NCBI GenBank assembly: GCA_038503035.1
Contig: JAVSML010025232.1
Coordinates: forward strand, 186,001 to 250,000
DNA length: 64,000 bases
Direction: 5' to 3'
From: Crocodylus rhombifer
Lineage: Eukaryota; Chordata; Crocodylia; Crocodylidae
Below are positions 23,764 to 33,273 of the stretch, piece by piece. The translations under genes and the position numbers were made by a program. The notes below the pieces were generated by a model. That model had not been told where the DNA came from and ran no database searches. It saw only the letters and a list, made by a program, of their open reading frames with translations. Within the stretch, counting starts at the first letter, position 1, and each line of letters begins with the position of its first letter.

Positions 23764-23784
23764 AGTAGCAGCAGCAGCAGCAGC
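23764..23784. repeat. (AGC)n trinucleotide repeat
   Basis: About six AGC units lie directly after the CR1 fragment in the hAT element. Confidence 0.85.
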
Positions 23785-23799
23785 AAAGGTACTGTCGCA

Positions 23800-24500
23800 G
23801 GGCACAAAGGTGCCCTGCTCCTAGAAGGGCAGAAACTGCCTGGGGGAAAAGCCCAGAGAGCGACAGAAGCCCAGGTATAGGTTACTAGGGCAACAAGCCA
23901 GAGGGTAAATTAGCCTGCACCTGCACATGGTCAGCTGACCAGAAGGGGCAAGGCTCTGGGCCCATATAAACCCCAGAACCGGGCCCAGGGAGGGCAGTGC
24001 CTAGGGGGAAGGAGCTCTCCTAGAGCAAGCAAAGGGGACAGGCCTGTCTGCAGGAGCAGCTTCCAATACTATTAAGGGACGGAGCATTCCCCGGGTAGGG
24101 TTTGAATTAGGTTATAGCTGAGCGGCTTGAATTTATATTACAGCCCAGGGGCTTGTGTTTTGTTTATTGTTGTATAAGACTGGTGGTTTGAGTAAGGGTA
24201 TTAGGGGATGGAGGAGGCCTCATAGGGGAACCATGGCAGCGTAGGGACCCCAGCACCAGAGGAGGGCGCAGCATTTGGGGTGCACAGACCCCAGCTCCAG
24301 GGAGGGCACAGCACTTTGCAGGGCACAAAGCGAGACAGGGCCTCAGAGAGCCCAAGTGCCAGTGAGGTGCAGAGGTAGGGTGTCCCAAAACACCCATTGT
24401 GACATCTATCTTGGAGCAGGACCCACCAGGGGTCTAGAAACCCATGGGGTCCAGAGAATCAATCAAGACCATGTCCAAGTGGACTGAAAGGCTCTGTTTG
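23800..24500 (+). other. GC-rich filler of the hAT element with a TATA-like segment
   Basis: This is GC-rich, CpG-poor sequence between the CR1 piece and the transposase remnant. CCCATATAAACCCC at about 23961 looks like a TATA box on the plus strand in a GC-rich context. It could be the promoter of a captured LTR or gene fragment, or chance. No open frame here is convincing. Confidence 0.3.
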
Positions 24501-24654
24501 GGTATCTGTCATGGGATGGGGTCCCGCAGGATGGCCATGATCTCCCCAGGGCCCCATTATCATGCCAAGTTGGCCCAATGGGCACCCTTGATTCTCTCCT
24601 GCCAATCTTTGATTGAATGATTGATAGGGAGGAGCACCAAGATCTGGGAGATGG

Positions 24655-25596
24655 TACCTCACTCAGCTCTGTTCAGGGGGCCGCTGATCCCAATCTCCCC
24701 AAGCAAAGCCATCTCATGGATGGCCTTCTGTTGCTCCACCAGCCTTTCAAGCATCAGGTATGCGAAATTCCACCAAGTCTCCACATCCTCCATGATTCTG
24801 TGCTGTGGGATGCTCAGCTCTGCCTGTTTCTCCCACAGCATCTTGCCCCCCTTGATGCTACAGTGGAAGTAGCCTGCAACCTTCCTGCATTTCAAAATCA
24901 GCTGGCTTGTAGCAGTAGTGGTGGCGGCACCATCACTGGCAGCCCTGTCCCCCTCCAAGGCACCCCTCACTATGCAGCCTGTGTGCCACATAGGGGATGG
25001 CTGTTCAATTAAGGAGAAGGACTGGCTATCCAGAGCAACCATCTCCCCAATGCTCTGGGTGATCTTGCTTGCCTTGGGAACGCACCCCCGTTCTGTCCAC
25101 CTTTCCTCCACTGGTCCAGGCTGGCCTGTCTCTGCTTTGTGGGGAAGGGGGCTTTGGAGCAACTGGGGGACTTCCCTTTCAGCACGCTCACACTGGTGCC
25201 AGGCTGAGCAGGAAGAAGGGCAAGGAGTTGCTGCTTCCTCAGATGCATCAGCATTGCCATGGTGGAAAAGTATTTCACATGCTTGCGACAGCTTTTGTGC
25301 CTTCAGCAGTGCTGGCAGATGGTAAACCTGGGATCACCTACCAGCTCAAAATGCTCCCACACTACACTACTCCCCCACTTCTGGGTTGAGGGTGAGGATC
25401 CTGCCTTATCCCACTCAACAGGCTCAACAGCAGGAGGAGCTGCCCCAGCTGAGCCACTTGCCTCCACAACCTCAGCCTCCTCCAAGGTGCTGCTTTCCAG
25501 AGGAGACCTGGGTCTAGGGGAAATCTGAGGGGTGTGGAACACAAACTCTGATTCCCCCTCAGTCCCCAGAATTGCTTGAGCCAGTGTGCTTAGCAT
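24655..25596 (-). pseudogene. hAT transposase remnant (BED zinc finger plus C-terminal fragment)
   Basis: The N-terminal part at 25596-25303 reads SSVVWEHFELVG and then CQHC, the first half of a BED zinc finger. The following frame gives AMLMHLRKQ where a BED finger carries its HxxxxH pair. The last His is replaced by Gln, and a stop interrupts after CQHC. A second open frame (25162-24659) has the hAT words ILKCRKVAGYF, EKQAEL, DVETWWN and MLERLVEQQKAIHEM, like the DVxTRWNS...MLERL region upstream of the hAT dimerisation domain. Most of the catalytic core between the two is missing. The protein is non-functional, and the parent would be a ZBED/Ac-like transposase. Confidence 0.75.
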
Positions 25597-26101
25597 CCCT
25601 GGTTCCAGCTCCAGCTCCTATTCTGGCAGTGGGAGGCTCATGCTGAGAGATGACACTGGGGTGGAGGAGACAGTGATTCCACTGCTGGTGCCTACTTCTG
25701 GACTGAGAGGAGGTGGTGCAGGTGCAGGGACATCAAGTGCAGACACTGCTCCCACCTCCTGGCTTCCACTGGCAGCACCAATGTCATGGCTGCTTGGGAA
25801 AAGAATGCGTCTGTGTTTGGGGGGAGAGGGCAGGGGCTTGCAGCTCTAGCTGTCTCCCTACCCCCTCTCCCTGCCCTGCCAGAAGACCTGGCACCTGCCT
25901 TTCAAGCACGCTTCATATTAATCTTTCCTGTGCTGCAAAAGGTCTGTGTGTGTGTGTCACTCCTTTTGTGTTGTGTGTTTTATTCCCTCTGTTGCGTGCA
26001 TGCACTGGACTCTTCTTTGATTGTTTGTTTCAGGTGTTAAGAGCTATGTAAAAATTGTGTGCCATCTGTCTTCTTCTCCTATATCTGTTTTTTCTTCTTT
26101 T

Positions 26102-26137
26102 TATATATATATATATATATATATAGTGTGTGTGTGT
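26102..26137. repeat. (TA)12(GT)6 microsatellite
   Basis: Direct dinucleotide runs lie inside the hAT element. Confidence 0.95.
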
Positions 26138-26780
26138 CTGCGCACACGCCTCCCTGCACAGTGATGGATCACACTGGCAGGGAAAACACAGCTTTCTTTT
26201 TTCAAAGTTTGCACACAAAAAAAGAGCAAATAAATTGAAAGAAATGAATTGAATAGTACTAAGAGATGCTAAGCTAAGCTAAGCCCTACCCCATCCTTTC
26301 TAACAACAAAAAGGGGTAGGCGAGTTCAACTCCTGAGTAAAGTAACCAGGATATCTTCTAGGGTACCTTTCTCATGCAGTTCCTGAGAGGGAACAAGCTT
26401 GCAAAAGGCACAGCACGCCTCCAAACAGAGGCTTTTATGCTGTTTCAAGGTCCCTCCCTGCCAGGCACTGTCATTGGAAAGGCAGCCAGAGAGAAATCCT
26501 TCTCACTGGCCACCTACACGTCAGTCTTCCCCCCACTGCTTCCCCTCACTCTCCCTCCCTCCCTCCCCCGTTCCCCTCCCTCTAACTTTCACTTTAAGCT
26601 TCCAACACTTGTCCAAAGCATCCAAAGCTTTTACGAAGTGCTTCAGAAGCTCTGAACCGCTTTGGAGAGCCTGAATGAGCCAGCACTTCACTTCGGGCAT
26701 GCTGCTTCAGATGCCGAAGTGTCTGAAGCAGCCCTGGATCTGAAGTGCGATCCGAAGCCTCACACAGCCCTAATACATTC

Positions 26781-28135
26781 ATCCATTTAGATAGACTCTT
26801 GACATAAATCAACCTCTGTCTTCCATGATCTTTTCTTCCTTCAATCTTTCCAGTTACGACCAGACTTTCAATGTCCTCTTTCCTCATAACATGTCTGTGA
26901 AACTCCAACTGTCTCTTTCTGAAGTTGATCAGCAGCTTCCTTCTGCAGCCTGTTCTTAACAAAATATCTTCATTTGAAATGTGACTTGTTCAACCTACCT
27001 TCAAGATGCACCATAAGAACCACATCTCGCTTGCTTCAATACTCTTTTCCATACTTGACAATACTGTCCAGCATTCTGATGCATACATGACGACTGGTAT
27101 AACGTAGCACTACAAAACTCTTAACTTTGTCCCCATAGAAATGTTACTATTTGTCAATATCTTTTTCTTTTTCAGAAATGCATCTTTTGCCATCCCTATT
27201 CTCCATTTTATTTCATGATCACATTTACCATCAGATATTATTCAGCTTTATTGATTTGCCTTATATGTTCCTTTTCCACTTCGATGTTGCATACAGGAAT
27301 CATCATCTTCTGCATAATTACCATATATTCTGTTTTTCTGCTTAAACCTTTCTTCTCACTTTCACTAACAATTTTATCTAGAATTCCTTGGAGCTTATCT
27401 TCTGATTCAGCTATTAAGACTGCATCATCAGCATAACACAAGTTGTTCAAATTCTGTCCGCCAATGATCAGCCCTAGTAAATCCTCAATTTCCCTCAGTT
27501 TTTTCTCACTGTACAAGTTGAGTAAATCAGGTGAAAAAAAACTCTTAATTTGAATGAAATCACTTAATTTACTTTCTATCTTTGCTGCTGCAGTTTTGTT
27601 CCAATAGAAGTTTCTTAACATTCTCATATCTTTATCATCAATATCCAGTTCTTCCAGCATTTTCATTAACTCCTCATACTTGACTCTATCAAAAGCTGGT
27701 ATAATCAATAAAACACAAGAAAATATTTTTCCTCATTTCTATTGCCCTTTCCAAAAGCATTCGTACCATGAAGATAGCATTTCTTGTACCTCAATCTTCA
27801 ACAAAACTACATTGAAGGTTTTCAGTCTCCGGTCTTATTCTACTTCTGGCTCTCAACACCAACACCTTTAATAGGATCTTTGTCACAAGGCTCATTAAAC
27901 TGATGGTTCAATGCAGTTCACATTCAATGACTCCAAGTCTTTTGGGGAGTGCAATAAAGATCAATTTACTGAGGTCCTCAGGTATTTCTCCACCTTCATA
28001 AATCTCACTGATAACAGTTGTTAACTTTTCTACACCAAACTCTTCCAAACATTTTATTTGTTCTACTGCAATCTGGTCCTGTAGCTTAATTGGTTTTCCT
28101 GGGTTTGACATTAAACTGCATCCAGCAGGAGGATA
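26781..28135 (-). mobile_element. RTE-type LINE, 3' half (RT domain), sense on the minus strand
   Basis: Read on the minus strand this gives IAVEQIKCLEEFGVEKL (about 28075-28025), EIYEGGEIPEDLSKLIFIALPK (about 28015-27950) and FDRVKYEELMKMLEELDI (about 27695-27645). The catalytic YADD box is at 27435-27424, and the C-terminal QLEFHRHVMRKEDIE and GRQRL...SKWMN are near 26900-26790. These are hallmarks of RTE/BovB-like reverse transcriptases. Frameshifts split it into three open pieces, so it is dead. The first half of the same element lies next to it in inverted orientation. Confidence 0.85.
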
Positions 28136-29404
28136 GTTTTAACTGTTAGAGTAATAGTGAAACAAATACCTTCTAGCTACTGCAGTCTCTGGGTCACCCT
28201 TAGACAAGGCGTTGAACCCATCAGCCTCCCTTACCAGGGTTATGGTTGAAGCTGTTGGGAGCGCAGGATGGTGGATCATTTAATCTGGTGAATTCCTGGT
28301 GCAACTAGGACAACAATACAGGAGACTTGCTCAGCTTAGCTGAGCACTGCAACCTGCAGCAAGAAGTGGCAACCTGCTACAGTATTTTGCCAAGCATAAT
28401 CCATGGTCTTTCAAAAATTAAGAAAACTACACAATAGTATGAAGGGGGTCCCTGACAAAAGGTGAGGAAACTTCGCCCAGTAAGGATAGTCGTGTGACAG
28501 GTGACTCCTGACCATTGGCATGCTACTGTCCACACTCAGGAGAAAGGAGTCAAAGTGGCAATGGGGAGTGTGGGAACTCTATATCAAATGAGGAAATTGG
28601 ATAATGTCAAGCATGAAATGAAAAGAATAAAGATGAACATTCTAGATCTGTGTGAAACACATTGGAAAAAGGCTGGAATTATTGTTTCAAAAGATGTCAA
28701 GATCATTATTCAGGAGGTCAGATACACGAAACAGGATTTGGATTGATTTTGTATGAAGAAACCTCAAAATCTTTGCATGGTTTTTGGGTAATATCGGATA
28801 GAGTGATACTTGTGAAAATAAAGGCTAAACTTTTCAACATTGCAATAATAAAAATCTACGCACCAACAGCTGAAAGTGGGGAAGAGGACATTGATCATTT
28901 CTGTGAAGACCTTGATAAAGCAAAAAAGCAAGACAAACCTCAAGAAGTGGTCGAAGTGATGGGAGATCTAAATGCAAAAGTTGGTTGTGAACAAGTGGTT
29001 AATATTGTTGGACCTCATGGAGAGAAAAATGAAAGAGGAGAGAGATGGATTTTGATTGATGTGTTGCAAAAGATCAAGTCATTATGAACACATGGTTTGA
29101 ACATCACCCAGGAAGAAGGTATACATGGAAAAGTGCTGGAGATAACGTTACAAACCAAACTGATTACATCATTGTCAACAGAAGATTCAGGAATGCAGTT
29201 CAACAATCAAAAACTTATCCAGGGGCTGACTGTGGAAGTGATCATGTACCTGTAGTTTGCACCATCAAGATAAGGTTGAGGAAACTTAAGAAACCAAAAG
29301 CAACAAAGAAGCTTGATTATTTGATTCTAATGGAAAAATATTTGATTAAAGAAAGGTACACAGTTGCAGTCAAAAACCATTTTCAAGAACTTGAAGATGA
29401 AGGA
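28136..29404 (+). mobile_element. RTE-type LINE, inverted 5' half (5' UTR and endonuclease domain)
   Basis: On the plus strand the sequence contains a 5' leader and then ORF text typical of RTE apurinic-like endonucleases. It shows VGTLYQMRKLDNVKHEMKR (about 28570-28630) and LDLCETHW (about 28640). Next are IIKIYAPTAESGEEDIDHF, VMGDLNAKVG (about 28957-28987), RRYTW (about 29117), DYIIVNRRFRN and GADCGSDHVPVV (about 29223-29258). Frameshifts are few. It is interrupted at 29405 by a hAT element and resumes at 31353. Confidence 0.87.
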
Positions 29405-31352
29405 TAGGGCTGTGCCAAATGGCATTGTTCTGTTTCACCTTGAGTTTCGAGGTTTGGACGGAACAGCATTTCATATCAAATTTCATTTTAATTCAAAACA
29501 GCTGTTCTGTTTTTCTTCGTCGAAACAGTATGGCTGTTTTGACTGTTTCGATGTTTCGCTAGATCAGCTGGGCACGAGGAGTCAGCCTGGCTGGGCTGAC
29601 TTCCCATCCCCTGTGCTACATTGGGCCAGAAGTGGGAAGTGAGATTGGGCCAGTGGCGATTTAGCACAGGGAATGGGGAGTCAGCCCAGCTGGACTGTGT
29701 GACTGCCTGGCCTCAAACAGCCATTCATGTGCTGCCTTGGCGTGGACGGTCGGTGATGGCTGTCCTGAAGTTTCTTGTAGACCCTGAGGTAGATGCTTAT
29801 TACCAAAGGGGCCACCCCCAAACTCTCCTGCCACGACTTTGAATGCAACTTCAGTGCGGGGGTAACTCACCAGGGGCTCCTCAGTGGCGGAGCCCCAGAC
29901 AGCTGTCCATGGGGCTCCACCTCCCCTACACCCCAGCCTCACGCCAACCTCGGCAGGTCACTGGATCTTATCAGCCATTCCTCCAATGCCACTGTACTCC
30001 TGACCCTGACGTTCTCTTAAGTCTTGTGTCCCCCAGCACTTTCTCCTATGATGGCCTAGAGAAACCACTATCTAGCCTCATCTGGGCCTCCTCCTGCCTC
30101 AAGCTGCCTCAAGCTGGGAACTGAGAGATGAAACAGCAAATAACACAAGAAAAAAAAAGCGGAAGAAAAAAAGGGAGGACAGAAAGGAGCCGCCCTGCCC
30201 GGCACGTCTATCCTGTGCTTTCTTCCCTTTTACCAGGACTTTCCTCGTTAGGAGACTTAGTCCCCTGGCGTTGTCTCTCCTACCACACAACCCCTCCAAA
30301 AGGGGGAAAAGGGGGGGAAAAAAAGGAACAAACAGAAATTACGAATTGGGGAGAGTTTGCCTGGCTACCTTCCCGACCCTTCAGTTAGGATACAGAGGAG
30401 CCTCCTCATCACTCTCTCCATGATCCCTTTGTCTTCATCCCCACCAGCCAGTGTCCCACACCTGGTACCTGGGCACTCTCTGGGGAATGATCTGTCATCT
30501 GGCCAGAGGTGGCTAAGGCTTCTCTTTCTGGGCCATTACTCCCCTCATGCCGCCGAATGCGGCTCGTGGAGTCATCCTCCCATGATGTCGTCTGAGGCGT
30601 CCCCCTTCCTGTGCCTCACGGCCCTTTCTGGTCTGGTCGGCCACTGCTTGCACTGTGGGCTACTGCCACGTCTGTTATTGACCTGCTGGGATCTCTCTCT
30701 TGTGGCTCCCACTAGTCTCTGCTGGTGCAGAAAGCCTCCTCTGACTGTTCTGCCTCCCAGGCACACCAGCCTCTGCTGGTGCAGACAGCCCCCGCTGGTT
30801 CTCCTTCCTCCTGAGCACAATGGTCACCGCTGGTGCAGGGAGCTTCAGCAGGCTCTCTCTCACTCCTGGCATGTCTGCTGTTGTCAGTGCTGAGAGCCTC
30901 CACCGACTCTCCCCCCTGCTCTCCGCTGGTGATCCTCTTTATTCCCATTGGCTGGTGATTGCTGATGATGTCACCAGCTGGCCTCAGCTGGATAAAGGTG
31001 CGGCCTATAACCCGCACAGGTTCCCTCCTTCGCTCCGGCTGTGTCATGGGCCCTGCTGCAGGTAAGTGTTTTTCTTTTATTATTTCTTTCCCTTTCGTGC
31101 CTGGTCTTCACCCTAGGGTCCCCCAGTGTGTGGATCAGGGCTCTTTCACCCGATTGCCCCCATGACAGACTGATTTCTCATCCCCAACACTACGGTTGAA
31201 ATATTTAAACTTTTGAAACATTTTGACTAGCCTCATTTTGTTTCAAGGCTGTTTCGATGTCCTTTGCTTCATTTCAATTTTGGTTTTTCAACCTCGAAAT
31301 GAGTTGAAACAATGTCAAAACAAAACGGCCGGCAAAATTTTGGACAGCCCTA
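29405..31352. mobile_element. Non-autonomous hAT element (1.95 kb) inserted in the RTE endonuclease half
   Basis: The ends TAGGGCTGTGCCAAA and TTTTGGACAGCCCTA are terminal inverted repeats. Flanks ATGAAGGA (29397-29404) and ATGGAGGA (31353-31360) match at 7 of 8 bases. TTTCG/CGAAA-rich subterminal regions (29430-29560 and 31190-31335) mirror each other. The interior is GC-rich, with a 54-bp minisatellite and chance open frames on both strands. No transposase is recognisable. Confidence 0.87.
30660..30915. repeat. 54-bp minisatellite, about 4 copies
   Basis: CTCTGCTGGTGCAG starts at 30717 and 30771, and CACCGCTGGTGCAG at 30825, giving an exact 54-base spacing. A decayed copy follows near 30879 and perhaps one precedes near 30663. 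As 54 is a multiple of three, the minus strand reads as an 18-residue repeat (LSAPAE…), but there is no evidence that it is translated. Confidence 0.8.
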
Positions 31353-31360
31353 ATGGAGGA

Positions 31361-31830
31361 AATATGTCAAACTAGGAAATTTTCAAAGAATCACTGGCTG
31401 AAACAGCCAAGGAGGTTATTCCAGCAGAAGTAAGGCAAAAGAAACAGAAATGGATGACTGAACACATCCTTGAATTTATGGAAGAAAGAAGGATGAAACT
31501 GGACAAAGGAATTTGATCAAGGTACAAGGAAGAAAAGGAAAAATGGCTTAATGAAAAATGTACAAAAGGATGTTACATCAGTGCATAGGAATATCAAAGA
31601 CATCACAGGCTAAGGAGGAAGTACTGCTAGGGGATGTATAAAAGCCAAGAATGGTGATATAATTATGGAATGAGAACAAGTATTGAAAAAATGGACAGAG
31701 TGTACTGAACAATTATTTCATGATGGTCAATAAGAAAAAGCCATCTATTAAGAAGAATATGGACGCTTTTAAAATTCTTAAATCTCCACAAAATGCAAAG
31801 TTAATATTATACTCCTGAAGAATGAATTTT
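31361..31830 (+). mobile_element. RTE-type LINE, continuation of the inverted 5' half
   Basis: After the hAT element the frame resumes with SLAETAKEVIPAEVRQKK (about 31390-31445) and MEERRMKLDKG (about 31478). It continues with EKWLNEKCTK and then WTECTEQLFHDG (about 31692-31727). This is the region linking endonuclease and RT in RTE elements. It stops about where the sense half at 28135 begins, so the two halves are contiguous in the parental element. Confidence 0.78.
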
Positions 31831-31844
31831 AGTTTCCTGTAATA

Positions 31845-31925
31845 TGATGGGCTGGGTGAAGTGGTAGTTTGTAGTGTCTTGCTATAGATCAAGGGCATGA
31901 GTTTGAGAGCTGCACTGAAGGATGC
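31845..31925 (+). mobile_element. Possible tRNA-derived SINE head
   Basis: GGGTGAAGTGGTAGTTTG followed about 35 bases later by GAGTTTGAGAGCTG loosely resembles A and B boxes of a tRNA-derived SINE. This is a weak call from two short motifs. Confidence 0.3.
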
Positions 31926-32019
31926 CTTCAGCTGACTAAACTATAAGTCGGAACCTGGTTACTTAAATCAGGGAGTCAAAAGCAGCCAGACATAACACTA
32001 ACTATGCCACTATCTTATG

Positions 32020-32995
32020 TAGAAGCCTACCAAATTAGCAATTTCATGATTTTCGTGGAAACCGCAAATTTTGTCAGTCTCCACAAAAAAGCCCAATCCC
32101 CATGAAAAGGTGCTGGGACTGTGAAAAGGTACAAAATTGGAGAAGGAGCAAGGGACAAGAAAAAAAAATGAGCTGCAAAACAGAAAAGGGCAGGAAGCCC
32201 TAGTGTCCTAAAGCACAGGGGGAGGGATGAGGGGGGAGAACAAATCAGAGGCTGAGCCCCCGATGTAGGCTTAGTCCAGGTGCCAGCCAGGGGCCAGCCT
32301 AGGAGCCTGCAAAGAAGCCTGACTCCCCCCAACCCCTTTTTTTTGCATTGCCTTGCTTTGCAAATGCCCAACCTGGTGCTGCCTGCTTGCCCGCCTGCCA
32401 AGCAGCTGCCTCCCCTGGTGTATGCTCAAGCCCCCAAAAGCCATTAACCTTGTCCTAGACTGCTTGCTAATACAGCAATCCCCTGACTGAGCCTGTGGAA
32501 GCCATTAGTTGCCACATTAGCAAGCAGTCTAGGGCATGGCTAATGGCGTCTGTGGGCCTGATCAAGCTCATGGAAGCCATTAACTATATCCTAAACTGCT
32601 TAATAATGCGGCAATTAATGACTTCCTGGGGCCTGAGCAGGGGATTGCCATGTTAGTAAGAAGTCTAGGGTGTTGTTAATAGTTTCTACGGCCTTGATGA
32701 AGCCTGTGGACACCATTAACCACGTCCTAGACTGCTTAATACTGTGGCAATTAATGGCTTCCACAGGCTTAATCCCCGATCAAGCCCAGGGAAGCCATTT
32801 ATTACCGTGTTAACAAACCCCAGTTTGGGGCCATCTGTCAACCTCTGGGGAAGGGTGGGATTTCCGGGGCCCCTTGGCCAATCAGAGACAGGAGAGGGCC
32901 CACATCATGCTCCACCATGAAAGTTACACATACCCTGATACCACACTGGAACTGTGAAATTGGGGGGCAGCTGCCCCAAATTCAGTAGGCCCCTA
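32020..32995. mobile_element. Non-autonomous DNA transposon (hAT-like) with alternating inverted repeats
   Basis: The left end TAGAAGCCTACCAAATT and the inverse of the right end (AATTCAGTAGGCCCCTA) pair as terminal inverted repeats, followed by GCAATTTCA/TGAAATT words. CTTATG lies immediately outside the left end and CTTATGTG outside the right end, suggesting an eroded 8-bp target duplication. Between 32440 and 32820 a roughly 50-base motif (GTCCTAGACTGCTT…) recurs in alternating orientation at least five times. Confidence 0.68.
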
Positions 32996-33138
32996 CTTAT
33001 GTGCCGTTGGTCACAAAAACTGGCATGTCTTAACCCTTCTAGCCCAATGGGCCACCTAAACAAGCAGACCTATAAAATTTTTGGGTTGGTGAGGGAAGAG
33101 GGCTTCATAACAAACTTGCCTAAAGCTGTATAACTTAC

Positions 33139-33273
33139 CTTGCCATTATACCACACACTTTCATTTCCCTCTGGATCAACATTATCTGTTTTCAAGGTGA
33201 GATACACCAGTCGCCGTTTAAGCCCTTTTTCTTTAATCTGCTTCAGTGCTTGCTTTCCTATGAAGTCTGCTGG
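33139..33273 (-). CDS. DMGDH: DMGDH exon (penultimate coding exon)
   Basis: The exon has 135 bp, 45 complete codons, phase 0 at both ends. It starts [17 protein letters not shown] and ends [13 protein letters not shown]. The acceptor is CTTTTTCAG and the donor GTAAGT. The FIGKxAL motif marks the boundary between the folate-binding GcvT domain and the C-terminal barrel in this family, and the KRRLVYLTL strand opens the barrel. It joins in frame to the exons at 52459-52518 and 21200-21415. Confidence 0.96.

Larger units (their letters stand above)
22179..26772 (-). mobile_element. BED-finger hAT (Ac-like) transposon, 4.6 kb, internally deleted
   Basis: The ends TAGGCCTGTGCAAG and CACACAGCCCTA are terminal inverted repeats. 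Identical ATACATTC flanks at 22171-22178 and 26773-26780 form a perfect 8-bp target duplication. Subterminal sequence rich in GATCC/TTCAGATC and GAAGC words is mirrored at both ends. Transposase remains are on the minus strand: a BED zinc finger (25596-25150) and a C-terminal hAT block (25100-24655). The element also contains about 178-bp tandem repeats (22440-22870) and a foreign CR1 RT piece (22990-23745). It cannot encode a full transposase. Confidence 0.9.
21416..33138 (-). other. DMGDH: Last DMGDH intron (11.7 kb), filled with nested transposons
   Basis: The intron is bounded by a GTAAGT donor at 33138 and a TTTTCAG acceptor at 21416. Apart from about 600 bp of plain AT-rich DNA (21419-22040) almost all of it is mobile-element sequence. 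It holds an inverted RTE LINE, two hAT elements inside it and a further MITE at 32020-32995. Confidence 0.9.

Noticed and set aside
30357..30893. 178-codon open frame on the plus strand
   Set aside because: It lies inside the hAT element at 29405-31352, overlaps a minisatellite, and has open frames on the opposite strand as well.
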